Positions 32,478 through 44,597 of a DNA stretch of 64,000 nt are shown one piece after another. The notes beneath the pieces were generated by a model. The model was not told the DNA's origin, ran no database searches, and was given only the letters and a program-made list of their open reading frames with translations. The DNA comes from Clonostachys chloroleuca (Eukaryota; Ascomycota; Sordariomycetes; Hypocreales; Bionectriaceae): contig JBANAY010000001.1 of assembly GCA_037952775.1 (NCBI GenBank), positions 3,906,001 to 3,970,000 of the forward strand. The letters run 5' to 3'. Made by a program: the position numbers and the translations under genes. Positions within the stretch are counted from its first letter, which is position 1. Each line of letters starts with the position of its first letter.

Positions 32478-35400
32478 TCATGGCAACAGACTTGGTCTAG
32501 TATAACAAAGCCTAAAATCTGTACGAATACGCACTGGAGCCTTTTCTCCCGAAGAGTCCCGCTGATATTTCGTCCCGCTCCAGCCATTAGACCGGTCACC
32601 ACTCAGCGTTCGCGAGTGCTGTCTCCGTCTCGCCACTTCTTCCGAATCAGGCGCCGAGTGTACAGATTCATTGCTTTGACTTCGCCGGAACCCGCGGTCC
32701 GTGACTGGCGTCGATGGCGTCGAGGAATTTCGCACGGCTTTCGGCGAGGCGTTGTAGTATCCCCATTCCCTCTCGCGCGCCTTTCCCCTAGCTGAACTAT
32801 GTCTGACCTCTCTAGACTCAAAGCTTTTAAGATCGAAACTCCCTGTTCGCCTTCTTGGTTTATCTTGCGATGGCATCTTCTTCTGCCCCGACTTGAAGAT
32901 ATCGTACATCTGCTGGAGAAATTTTCTTGATGGCTCATGGGTTTTCGGGGGTCTTGGTAGCGATGCTGCTTCCGGCCGCGATCTCCACGGAGCGCCATGG
33001 AGTGGTCCCATAGAAATGCTTGTTCATAGCCAGGAACCCATCGCTTCACGATGATAGCCGATGAATCATTCTTGCCGACGTTAGCAACGTCTGCGTTTGA
33101 CTCTAAGGGATGACAAAGCAACATACCTCATCGTACTGCCACGGAATCTCATACGCGTTCAGAGTTCTTTTAGAAACCCACTTCTTTGACATTCTAGTGA
33201 CTGTTGTCTCCACGCCATCAATTACCATCGTCTCCCCGGTGTCGTTGAGAATCTCGTCAATCTGGCCGCCATCTACGCCCGTGTCAGCCAAAGCACCCTT
33301 TAAATAATTCAGGTACCAGGCGTTCTTCTCCTTGATTTCCTGCCCTTTCAGCTCCTCGTCTTTAGGCAGGGGATTCCCTTCTAAAATAGCGCCAGGGTTG
33401 TCGATGCCGTATTTTGACATGTTCTTTTTGAGCCGCTCGAGAAAAGCCAGCTCCATAGCTTCTTTCTCTTTAGCTAGACGTTTTTGATAATCCTCTTCCT
33501 GAATTATAGCCTTTTTACGAGACTCTTCCTCGCGAAGCTCCTTAACCGCCTCTCTTCTTAATACTTCCTCCTCCAGGGATACTTGAGATGCCGCCGCACT
33601 AACAACCTTCTGAGACCTTTGGTATGGTCTTGATAGCTCCGATTTCGGCTTTTGTGATATTCTTCGACTCTTAGGCCGCCCTTTTGAATTCGACTTCTGG
33701 TCTGACGGTACTTGTGGAGATGTGCTAATATAAGTTGCTGTAGAGTCCACCTCATTGACTTTGGACAAGAGTTCAGCCTTTTTCAAGGCTAACTTATAAA
33801 ACCTTAAAATTTCTGCGCGAACTTGCAAGTAATGTGAGTTGGTAGGGCCGTTGAATTTGTTGAGGCTAAAGTGGTCTACCTCAAGACCGTGCTTCGGATG
33901 GCCGTCAAAGGTCGCGCTTGCTGCATCTACTATGAACTCCGTAATGTCAGTTCTTCCCACTACCTTTCCAAGTTTCGATGAACGCTGCTCAAAGAAGCAC
34001 GAAATCTCGGGTCCGCCGTCCGTGCATAGGGTAATGAAGTCATCCGATACGTCGAGGAGACTACCAGTATCAGACGTCATTGTATCCAACACACTGGTTT
34101 CGAGATGCTTTGACAAGTCGGAAGAGGCTGCAATGGCTGCCAGGAGAGCACTCTCGCGTGTGAAAGACCGCGACCCACGATGGGGCGTTCCAAGAAAGAC
34201 AACTCCGACTGATGAGTCGAATAACCCTGGATACTTCTCTTGACGCATTTTGGCAAGATTTAGGGCCTAAAAGTTTGTCAGTGAGGGTTTTCCGCTTGAG
34301 ATGTTCCCGGCATACACGCTCAATCACCAAACCACCAAAGCAATGCCCGATGAATATGAGTGGTCTTTCCAAGTCTTCCTGTGGCATTATTAGCCAAGCC
34401 CGATAACGTGGCCCAATTTACATACCACGCGCATCATGTTCAGGCTAAGAAGTAATTTGTATGCAATGGTAGACAGAGATGTTCGAATAGGAGTCTCTCC
34501 CATCCAAAGCGAATCATACCCAAACCTCAGAATCCTCGCCTCGGGAACTGCCTGTGGCAGCATGTCTTTGTGCGAGAGCCAATTGATGCTCGACGTCTTC
34601 TCTTTCCAAGTAATATCTGGTATCGCGCCAAGGCCATGGACGGCGACAATGTCGACGCGACCATCGGCAATGCCCGGGTTCATAACTTCAAGATTGAGTT
34701 GCTCCACCGGTACGGCCTGAAGTTTTTTGGTTCGCTGATCTGTGGTAGCATGTCTGGCCTTTTTGCTTGGACCTAGAGGCTGAGAAGGCATTGGGTTTCG
34801 GGGGAGATTGGTTTTGGATTTCTCAAATGCCTTATTCCGCTGTTTGATCTGTTCTTCGATTGATGAGTGTGATAAGGGACCGTCAGTCTTGAATGCCGTT
34901 GTGTTGTTGTCAGAAGTAGTCAAATTTTGTTTCTTGGCCTACCCAATGTCAGTAAACAATCAGGGGGGATACGCTGATACAGCGTTACTGAATTATGTAC
35001 TTCGTCGAATAACTGTAGAGCATACGCAACAAATTCTTGTCTCTCGTCACTTAACGATATGTTTTGTGATAGAGGGCGAACCCGAGATCTCGCACGAAAT
35101 TGCTTCTGCGCGCTCCTTTCTCTTCTTTGAGGAACCTCCCAAAAGTCTTCCTGGTAGGTGTACATCAAGTCTTCCTGGTAGGCGTATTTAATGTCTTCAC
35201 GAGAGTCGGACCTATCGCCGGACTTTACCTCCCATGGGGGAGCCTTAGGGTTAGAAGATGGCGCAGCCTTCGCTCGATGCTCCCGGAATGCCACCATTCT
35301 GTCATAGTCTGCTCTCGCTGAATCATTAGACAAGAGCTCAAATGCTTTTTGAACACGCTGAAACTCTTCCATCTGAACTTCCTTGACCTCGGGATCTAGG

Positions 35401-35516
35401 AACTTGTCTGGGTGGCATTTGAGGACGAGCTTGCGCCAGGCGGGCTTGATGTCGGACATCGATGCATCGGAGGCAACGCCGAGAATCTTATATGGATCCG
35501 GCGGTAACAATGCCAT
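32478..35516 (-). CDS. J-domain / SERAC1-like hydrolase / DUF8035-like fusion
   Basis: Exons 35516-35001, 34938-34426, 34378-34316, 34266-33127 and 33070-32478, about 941 residues. Residues 8-75 are a J domain with HPD at 35-37. The joining intron (34939-35000) has donor GTACAT, branch CTGAC and acceptor GGGTAG, and is phase 0. Next come a charged linker, an alpha/beta hydrolase (VDIVAVHGLG near 265, GHCFGGLVIER near 355, VVFLGTPHRGS), a long Glu/Lys coiled coil and a DUF8035-like tail (WVSKRTLNAYEIPW, IIVKRWVPGYEQ). The tail ends Ser/Arg-rich. Near 32,960 one base in a C5 run must be added to keep frame. SERAC1-like domains occur as N-terminal effector domains of fungal NLRs; here a J domain, which recruits Hsp70, precedes one. 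If the first intron is not used, two adjacent genes result. Confidence 0.75.
35106..35178 (-). repeat. Short coding tandem duplication in J-domain gene
   Basis: AGTCTTCCTGGTAGG occurs twice within 25 bp (about 35143-35182), encoding the repeated peptide YAYQED and YTYQED in the linker after the J domain. Confidence 0.6.
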
Positions 35517-35960
35517 GATGCAATTCACCGATGTTATCCGCCAGCGGCAGGTCTGTCTGGCGCTGTAGGCTCCTTACTCGACTGGCCTTCATCTGGTGAG
35601 GGGTATAGAGTTTTGATAAACTTTGCTACTCGGCTTGAGCGCCGCCCCGGGCAATATGGGGGAGTTTCAAGTGTGAGTATAGAATGGATCTAGTAGCTTT
35701 TTGGGATACTGGTATATGCACACAAGGGTGGCGACTGATAGAATATTTCAGAATGTGTAGATGTTGAGATCAAAGTCAAGCAGCCAACGTAAGGCTGTCA
35801 AAGCACACTTGATAGTGTCATCAGCTGACAGGGGTCTGTGTGGGTGGCAGACAAGGATTCGTCCACGCAGCGCTCACAAAGGTGAGCTGTCCTCAAATTC
35901 AACGGATTAGACATGACGGTATGGAATCAGCTCGTAAGGCATCCAACTACGAAGAATAAT
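35517..35960. other. Intergenic, 0.45 kb
   Basis: Upstream of the J-domain fusion gene. Nothing else supported. Confidence 0.4.
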
Positions 35961-38021
35961 CTAGCGTACACCTCCTGGAAGATCAAATGAATCAGCCCGA
36001 GGCTCGCCTGTCACTGCACTGGCTCCCAAACCACGCTTAGCAAATGCCCTCCAAATCTCACAGGCGTTCTCACCGCCCGTCAAAGCTACATCAGCGTCGA
36101 TGATGGCATCACGAGCTTGTACAAACGACGGATTACACGGTTGGCTGGAAATGGCGAGGTTAGTTCCAACCGTGAGTAGCCTCGGCAGTGGCAAAATAAG
36201 ATCCTCGAATGCTTCTACTTACAGGGCAAAACCGTCGGTGGTGAGTTTGACAGAGAGAAACTTCCCGTCGGTGGGCACCCATTCACCATGTCGGGGCGGG
36301 GATTGTCGTTCTTGCCGTGCTTGTCAATGAGGTTCCACAGCATTTCATAGAGCATCGTACACCAGACGGTTCCTACTCGGTGGACTCTGTTGAAATCATT
36401 GACTGAAGAGTAGGTGTATTCGTTGGTCGTCATGTCCGTAGAATAAAGCCTTAGTCGGAAGGCCGTTGAATTATTCAAACCCCAAGCAGACACGGCATAA
36501 GTCGAGTTGTGGTCTGCCTCGGGCTTAACAGTCAGAGCCGCCGCATAAAAGTCGCTCCATCCTTCAGCCATTCCATCGGGCTCGAAAGCGCTGAGACAAT
36601 CTCTATTGTCGGGTGGCCCCGTCATTCGGTCGGACACTATTGAAACATATTAGTATGGTGTGGAATATTCATGGAGGTTGGATGCACTTGCTTCCGTGAG
36701 TGTATTCATGTATAAGAATTCCCACTTCAAAGGAGCTATCTCTCATGGGATCGGTTTTGTCGAATGGGTATATGTTCATTTCTGGAGACCTTCCATCGAC
36801 TTCCTGGAAGAATACGCCGTTATTGAATGCGCCATTCTTCTGCACATTGATTCTGACTGCGTCGTTTCCCAAACCCCCTTCACCATTGTTATTCATTTGG
36901 AAGTTGCCTGCCTCAGGTGTGAAGTCTAATATATAATAAAGGTCGTGAAGCATGTTAGTAACGTAAAAGGCCTGTGTCACACCAGCCTCATAAAAGTCCC
37001 AAAGAGTTCCTATATCCGGCACATATGGGAAAATAAAAGACTCGTTGGGACTTTTGGCTGGATGTTGACCTCCAAGTACAGTAGAATGCGCCCCAACCAC
37101 AACATTGTTTCCAGTAGTATCATAGATGTTGGTGATAGTATTGAGAGGGTTATGCCAACCAAAAGAAGAGGCTTTAGAGTCATGCGGATCCTCGATCCCT
37201 GTTCTGACTCCGTCTGCCTGGCTGCAAACGCCAAAAGGACTAAAACCTCAAGTAATCATGAACAATCTGAAGGCTGGTCACCAAAGGGATATTACTAGAC
37301 TTCATAGATCCAGCGATCGACATGGTCAAGAACTGCTATGACTGTTGCTGGTTCATTTTCCGCATCCACATATGATCAGTACGACATGTCCTCTGCATCC
37401 GTGCCAACTTTCCATGTCAGGGTGAGTTTGCCATTCTGTTTCGCAAGATATACCAGCCTAGCCGTTGGATCTCTTGTCAGACCTCTCACTTTGCGAAAAA
37501 TATAAGACTGACGAGATTCATCAGTGGCTCCACCTTTGTGTTTGAAGTAATGTCAACAGGTAGATCCAGGGTTCTTTGAATGACCTTAAGAGCTTCCATG
37601 GGGGGGGGGAGGGGGAGAATAAGAGCTTTGCTGGCTTCTGGGCTTGATTCCGGAAATCTGCCATGAAAAAGGAGTTTCCGAACGAGAAAACTTGACCGTT
37701 GTTGTCAATGTTTACATTGAATAGTGCGTTGTCAATCTCAACGTCATGAAATCTTTGCTTGAAGTGTACATGGCTGAGTCCGTTACTACCGGTATAATGG
37801 CCCGGGACGATTTTGAATGTAGCACCAGGAGCAACAGTCTTGACCAATTCAGAGGCTGTTTCCAAGTAGCTGACCTTTTGCAGTCGTTGAAGATTCAGAG
37901 AGGATTTGGCCTTGGCGTTATTGACGTACTCTGTAGAGGTTTGGATGCGAAGGGCTTCCAGATCAATTGCCACCACGCAGCCAAACAGCTTGGTTGCAAG
38001 AATGAGTAAGAGCAGATACAT
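35961..38021 (-). pseudogene. Decayed M36 fungalysin metalloprotease
   Basis: Fungalysin remnant. Signal peptide and FTP propeptide are readable from 38021 (MYLLLLILATKLFGC, later HVHFKQRFHDVEIDNALFNV). The PepSY-like section and the catalytic domain follow, with HEYTHG (HExxH) near 36,700 and GMAEGWSDFYAAAL near 36,550 (usually GMGEGWSDF), then [15 protein letters not shown] at the end. Breaks: frame shifts at the C10 run (37,600-37,609), at a T5 run near 37,500 and at a G3 run near 36,285, plus in-frame stops near 37,377, 37,296 and 37,293. A GC-AG intron (donor GCAAGT near 36,690) follows HEYTHG. The shifts might be sequence errors, but the nonsense codons and the scrambled region at 37,235-37,295 argue for real decay. 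Confidence 0.8.
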
Positions 38022-38738
38022 CTTGGAATTAGATAAGGATAGCGTTAGGGGGTTCTAATCCTTCTGGACTCTGTCGCTTTATATATTTTCCCCCTCAGAT
38101 CAATCGATAGAATCGCCACTGAGGCAAGTGGTATCAGGTTACTTTGCAACCCACCAAACGGGCAGGTAGCTGTGTTTGAAGGGCATCTTTTAGCCATAGG
38201 AACATTTCTTTACGCATCTAGGAATCCATACTAATCCCTGGGGTTAAATTACTCTTGTTGATAGGTAATGGGGTGAAATCAGCCCTCCATCCATCTTGTG
38301 TGGGTTGAAGATGATAACTATGAGTGGCCAGAATCCGAGTCTTAGTTGATGCATTGCCGTGAATGCAACTATGCTATGAAACGTTACGGGGAGTTTAAAG
38401 AGCAAGTCCCCGCATCACCAGAGCTTAATCAATCGGCCACTTTTATCTGCCCTATACCATAGAAGTTATGCCAACCGGTTTCAAACGAGGGTGGAAAATT
38501 TGGAACCTCTCGGCGTGTTTTGATTCTGGAACCAAGCCAATAAGATGATTCAATCTCTTCTATTAATAAATAATAGTCTAGAAATACGAAGAATAAAATC
38601 AATTGGTTTACTGCACATTTTGTCCCCAATTCGCCCCATCTCTTCCTCACGCATCAAGATTTACTATTATCCCTATAGCAGTATGGAACAGCCCCGTAGT
38701 ATGGCTAAGCCTTGCCCCATTTCAGGAATTTGAATCTT
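38022..38738. other. Intergenic, 0.7 kb
   Basis: No gene. An AT-rich block lies at about 38,540-38,670. Confidence 0.45.
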
Positions 38739-40807
38739 TTAGGCAGATGCATTATCTTCTAATCGTTTCTTTACCTCAACGTCTCGATCGTGCAAATATC
38801 GCATTATGAGAACAGTCACGGCAGCTGCAGCACCGAACCCGGCTGTGATGTAGTTACCAGTGACGATGTACGGCTGTTGGCTCGTTGGGAAGGTAAAAAT
38901 GGGGACCCAGGCTGTGAAAATGTATGCAAAGGCATTCATCTATACCACTCGTCAGTAGGGGATCAAAATAAGTGGAATGGAGGACAAACCATAGCGGAGA
39001 TGTACGCCCGTTTCTCTGGGTCATCTCTGTTGACCTCATTCACCCAGGTCCAGCTGAGGCCAGCGGCTGTGCTCCCCAGAGAGGTAAGATCTGGTCACGG
39101 TAAAGTCAGCCAATGTTCCTCATGTATTTATTGAAATTGCTTACAGTAGATGGCCCAACGTGTTCCTCTGTTTGGTGGGTGAACAGGCGTTGCGGCCAGC
39201 GCGGTAGGGAAAATAATAGCCATGATGCATGCAAATAGCATACCTGGCCATCTAGCCGATCGAGGTAAACTGTCCGAGATCCAGGAATTGATAAGAGTCG
39301 CGAAAATAGTAATGATGTTTATCTAAGTGATATTAGACAAGATTCTGTTTCACGTAAAGAGGAAACTTACACCAAGAGGGATGATGTTGATCTCAGCGAC
39401 GGAAAACACAGGCGGCTCCCCTTTGACGTTGTAACTCTTGACCCAGAAGATCACTTGAACGGTTAGTACTTCGAAGCCAGGACGCCTGAGTAGGATAACT
39501 TACTAGATGCGCCGGCTTGACCAAACTGAGCGAGGAGGGCAAAGAAGAGGGGAACTTTAATTTGTTAGCTACTGCCGATTTACGGTCGAACTTGAGATGC
39601 TTACAGAGGTAGACGTGCCAAGTCGCATGCCAGCGCTTAATATCTTGCCACTTGAACAGGCCAGTACGGACCTTCGCCTCAGTGGGCATACGAGCACGGG
39701 CCAAATCAACTTCTTTTTGCGTGAAGATCCTGAAGGGGGTTTAGCAATGTCATGGCTTGTGGAAATCACAACACTTACCAATTAGGCTTTGCTCGGCTGG
39801 GAAGCTGAGGCATTGCGACAGCAGTCCAAACTGCACAAGGCAATGAAACACATCCGCAAACGCTGTAATTGTTAGCAAGGTGCTTGCGAAAGGCCAAGAG
39901 CTACTCACATGAACATCCATCGCCATCCAGGGAGACCATGAACTCCATTCAGTCCGCTATATACCGCTGCCATCAGGAAGCCCGAAAATAGGGGTCCTAC
40001 TCCAGTGAATACTTGGATCAAGGTATTGCGTCGAGCTAGTTCGTGAGGTTTATAGTAGCTGGAACACACGTAGATGACAGCGGGAAAGTGGCCAGACTCA
40101 AACAACCCAACACTACAGAAATTAGTAACATCCAGGGTGAGCGGGGGCCAAAGAGACATACAAGAAGCGGAAGACGTAGATCTGGTTCACGTCCTTGGCG
40201 CCGGCAGTTGCAAAGGTGAAAACGGTCCATCCAAATTCAAGAAAGGCGATATATAAAGGGGCGTTGACCTAATGTCTGTTAGTTTACGACCTGCAGAAAG
40301 GAACAGGAAACTTACTCGGGTAAGAATAAGGTTCGACGGAATCTGCCCAAAGACGTATGCAGCACTCCAAATGGCGTTGGCATAGTTGAGCTCGTTTCCG
40401 TAAAGCGAAAGATCTTCCTTCATGCCGCTGTCTGTACGATCTGTTAGCTAAATTGAGTCTCTACATCCGAGACAGTGACATACTGAAGGCGTTCGTGATG
40501 TTGGCTTGGTCAAGATACCGGCACATGACACCCAGAGCAGAGGCCGATATAAGTGTCAGGTCCAGCTTGGTGAGGAATTGGGCTTCTTCCTTGGGAACAT
40601 CGAGTGCTGCGGCTGTCAGTCGAAGTACCTCTAATTTCATGCACCGTAGAGCTTACAAGACCAGAGGTATGACCTCCATGACCGTTTAGATTCGACATAT
40701 CCTGAGTCCTCTGCGTCCAGAGGCCGTGTCTTTGACACAGGGCCGTTGCCATCGCTTTCGCTAACGACAACGACGCTTTTCACGTCTTTTTCATACGGCT
40801 GTGACAT
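38739..40807 (-). CDS. MFS anion:cation symporter (allantoate/nicotinate permease-like)
   Basis: Twelve exons: 40807-40657, 40606-40484, 40431-40316, 40268-40162, 40112-39909, 39862-39779, 39729-39605, 39554-39504, 39453-39371, 39322-39145, 39090-38990, 38939-38739. These sum to 1524 nt, 507 residues, with every junction in frame. The body is typical of fungal ACS-family permeases: YLDQANITNAFNSGMKEDL, then LVGLFESGHFPAVIYVCSSYY-like (here FVGLFESGHF), and LARARMPTEAKVRTG before the second half. Members import monocarboxylate-like anions such as nicotinate, allantoate, pantothenate or biotin precursors. Intron density is far above the neighbours. The substrate is unknown. Confidence 0.9.
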
Positions 40808-43544
40808 TTTGACTTGAGCTGATCGCCTCCTGTTGGGGCCTTTCTCTCTGCCGCGGATATACGGCAATCTTAAATAAAACTCAAAGCCCTACCCGACGAC
40901 TTACAAACGCAACAATGTGGGATGGTGTCGCCTTCGGCGGGGCCCATGGCGACATCGAGGGGCGCCGCTGGGATTAGACAATAACCTGATCACGTCGAGT
41001 GCGCTAATTGTATCTCAACTCCACACCTCGCCTTGCAACATAGGCTGTCTACCAATCTCGGTTGAGGAGGAGATAACAAACGGCGCAGAATCTTCGGATC
41101 GGGCCACCAGCTGAAAACTGTCCTGTGTCCGATGACACGCTTACAAAATGTGTTGTTAACGCTATTCGATCGGAAGACTGCGCGGCTCTCCCCAAGCCTC
41201 TATTTAGCCTGCTCTAGCAGCGATATCTATTGATTCTCGACAATTAGCGTCGTTACAGATGGCAACATATCAGCCGTGTATTGTGAATATCCCAAGGGTT
41301 TGGTCCCAGATGCAGTCCGGGCGGAAGAAATGTACGTGACACGGGGAGAGCCCAGTTTAATGGCTCCAGGTCCTGGGCTTTATGCTTGACCGTCCGAGAC
41401 CGGGGCCCACTGCAACTTCGTGTCCACGGTATATCAGACCTCTTAAAGCTTCATACAACGTTAATAGCGGTATATCCTTATCAATAGTTGCTGGTGAGAG
41501 AAGCAGTTCGTGCTCTGCCCCCCTGTCGCGGCTAAGGCGAGTCAGTAAGTCTTGATTTTGCGCTTTGCAACAGAGTTGTTTCGTGGTGGAACCGACATAA
41601 TCTCTAGACTAATTTTGTACTGTCATTTCGAGCTGGATCCCAGTATCGTCCATGTCAAACAGTCACGCTATTATCCCATAGCATGGGGAAATGGTTAATG
41701 TTGGCTGGGGTTTTGTGTCGAGTATTCCATCGCATCACTCGATTCTCTTAGAGGAACTTCCATCAAAAATGAAAGGCAAACGAGCCCTCTGCTTTTCACA
41801 TGAATAAATCACATAATCGGACAAATGTGTTTTCCTGTCTTGTGATAGCGAATAATTTGTCACCAAGCAAAGAGCGCTATTGCATTTTAAGACATCACTT
41901 GTGACGCTGAGGCTCTACGTCCACCGAGTCTAGATTCTCAATTCATGGCATAGTTAATAATAAGGCTAGAGCGCCTACGGCAAATTCCGGATGATGAGAT
42001 GTACAACTGGATTCATATATCCTGTTAGTGATCTTCTTTTGTGCCAACGCGGCTATCATCCTTCTCTCCGGGGGTGATTGAACCTATTGCAGAAACGTCA
42101 GTCAGACTTATGAATAGAACATACGCTTCCTTCCGCCTACAAAACGAGAGGTCAATCAACGTGTAGTATTCTTTTTCCTCTTTGCAAACTTCCATGCGAC
42201 TCAAGCTTAGCTCCCTCCACGTCAAAACTACAGACCTTGCAATAAGAGTCCCTGTGATGTGTCGAACCTGCAGCAGTCATGTCGCCAGATCAATATTTGG
42301 CATTGCTGCATCAACTGAACATAAGGATACTGTAGACCATGGGGATTGTACTTCAATATATTATTCCTGAAAATGCTTCAAAATGAAGCGTCAATGTCAG
42401 CAAATATAATAGTACAAACGCCAGAGTCACCAAAAGTGCGATAATACATGCGCACTGGGGTACGGTCAATCAACTTGAGACTGCCAATTTCGGAGGGCTC
42501 TGGTATTCTACAAGCCGAATTATCTTTGCAAACAGGTACCTATTCTTGCCCTCACAGTGTTCTTCTCCATATACATTTTGTCATAGGAGTAGATGTTGGC
42601 AAAATGGTAACCGTGGAGTCTGTTTGAGGCGATGCACAGGGTCAACTGAGAACACTTGGGGAAGGATTTCCTTGCCTATGACTTAATCGTTACATTCCAT
42701 GTTTACGGGCGTCCAAAAATTAGTCAACTCGGACCTGTTGCGGAATACTGCATCGCTTGTACCGGGAGCGTTATGATTCTCTGTGTGATCCTAAAGGAGG
42801 TCTCTAGCACAATTGAACTAAACGAAATGTGACAAGATGTTGCAAAGCAAACCAGGCTCCCTCTCAGTCTCAAATCCAGCTCTTTAAGTCAAAGCCACGG
42901 ACGGTAAACTAGCAGCAATGATACTTCCCCGGAGAGCTTTGGCGATAGTACATCCAAGGCAATGTGAGCTGTTCAAAAAAAAATAGAGAGGCTGCGAGCG
43001 AGACGAAGCAAATTGCGACACAACCAACCATTTGATCGCATTGTCTCCGATGATATATACTGTCGTCTCCTCACCGCTCTCCGTGTGGGGGGGCGAAACC
43101 TGCAGAATGCGCTTGAATTCTCTCATTCTTCTCCGTCGCGTTGCATCTCTGGCAGCACACAACGCCGGGGACCGGGCGCTTTGCCATTGCGACTGGCGAT
43201 CTCTGGCTAATGAAATCAGATCCCTTCTTCAATGTTGGCGTGTCCGCCTCCTTGGTATCGAATGTTAGATTTGTCCACCCATCCCTTGGACTACCTGGAA
43301 GGTCATCTAGGACTGGTTGTGCGCTACCCAAGGTGGAAAAGAATCCAGCCCTTTCCGCACGACGAGGCTGATTAATTTCCATTACGAGTCCCATGATGTA
43401 GCCGCTCTCCACAACCGGCTTTGATGATGCTCGAGGAGGGTGAGGCAGCCTAGTACTAGAAATCCTGAGCCGATTCCGAAATTCTCGCCGCGAAGCACAG
43501 CGTGGACGGTATCTCTATAACTGAACTTGGTAGCAGTGACCGGT
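40808..43544. other. Long gene-poor region, 2.7 kb
   Basis: No gene supported. A minus-strand frame at 43071-43412 reads continuously for 113 codons and is fairly GC-rich, but has no recognisable domain. The remainder (41,100-42,900) is stop-rich in all frames. No repeats of note beyond short homopolymers. Confidence 0.45.
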
Positions 43545-44597
43545 TCATATCGATTTGCCTTCCCTCTCTCGCACGATTTGCAGAAGGCTCATTAAAAGCT
43601 GAAACCAGTTAAGAGATGGGTCTTTGATCCTCATCGATTTCCCCTTCAGTCCAAAAGTCGGAAGAATGGAGCAACAAAATAGGAAATCCTCCTCGGCAGA
43701 CGTATCCATGTCGATTAAGCCAAGCTCCTTGAGATCAAAACAAGTTTTTCCGTTGACCAATTGTACCGCGGAGATTAATTTTCCACGGATCGTGTGCGTG
43801 TATATCGTAGCTCTTCGCAAGGCCTCCTTGTTTCTACGAAGACCATGTCTCGTGACAACCTTCTGGCAGATGAGATTGCCACAGCACTTGCAATTTTGTG
43901 CCGATGACCGAGTGCAGGGCTTGCGCATGAGGTTGAGGACATCTTTAGGATTCACAGCTTAGTCGAGAGCTTTGGAACGAAGCACGACAAGTCGGTTCTC
44001 GTCAAATATAGGGATCATCCACTGGCAGATCACAGGCCATAGTGAATGTGCAACGTCCGACGCCATATACGCCGGCTTCTGACCACCCAGCTCCCGAACC
44101 AGACCTGCGCGGTATGAGAAAGTCTTGTTCGGCATCTTCGCGTTGGGGAGAGTGCCAGGCTCGACACTGATGACCGGATATCCCGATAGGCAGCAGCACT
44201 GGGTTGTATACTCAAAGCAACCCAAACAAACCAGCTCGAATTTCCAAATAGATGGGTCTAAGAAATCAGCGCGATCATCCTCTACACGGTTCCTTATTGA
44301 TTGTCCGCCTTTGCCCAGCAGGTACAAGGCAGTCTCCGGAATGAGGCGTAAGCTCTGAGTAATGACAATTGACGCTGCTTCCCTTGTTGTTCTGCTGAGA
44401 GAACCAGAATTTGATTTCTCGTAGTCCGGCGGTGGTTTGTCCCCGGATGAGTGCCCGTGTGAAGACTCTAAGGAGATCCCTCCCCTTGCTTGGTACGGTG
44501 GTGGAAGATCACCCGGATCGTCAGCGCAGCCACCGTTAACAGGCGCGGATGCAGATGCTTGGGACGTGGGCCCAGCAAATGTTCTACTCGACGCCAT
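43545..44597 (-). CDS. PY-motif / Cys-rich protein split by in-frame stop
   Basis: From the ATG at 44597 a 212-residue product begins MASSRTFAG, with a Pro-rich stretch holding DLPPPYQ and KPPPDYEK (PY motifs that bind WW domains), then Cys-rich FELVCLGCFEYTTQCCC, and stops with TAA at 43961-43959. The same frame then stays open for a further 138 codons (to 43545) and carries another Cys cluster (CTRSSAQNCKCCGNLIC) and a well-formed helical tail. No intron that removes the stop in frame could be found. This is either one gene broken by a nonsense codon, a stop readthrough, or two genes (the second from the ATG at 43928). I do not recognise the family. Confidence 0.5.

Noticed and set aside
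43071..43412. 113-codon minus-strand frame downstream of the PY-motif gene
   Set aside because: No recognisable domain and no splice signals linking it to the gene upstream; the region is GC-richer, which lengthens chance frames.
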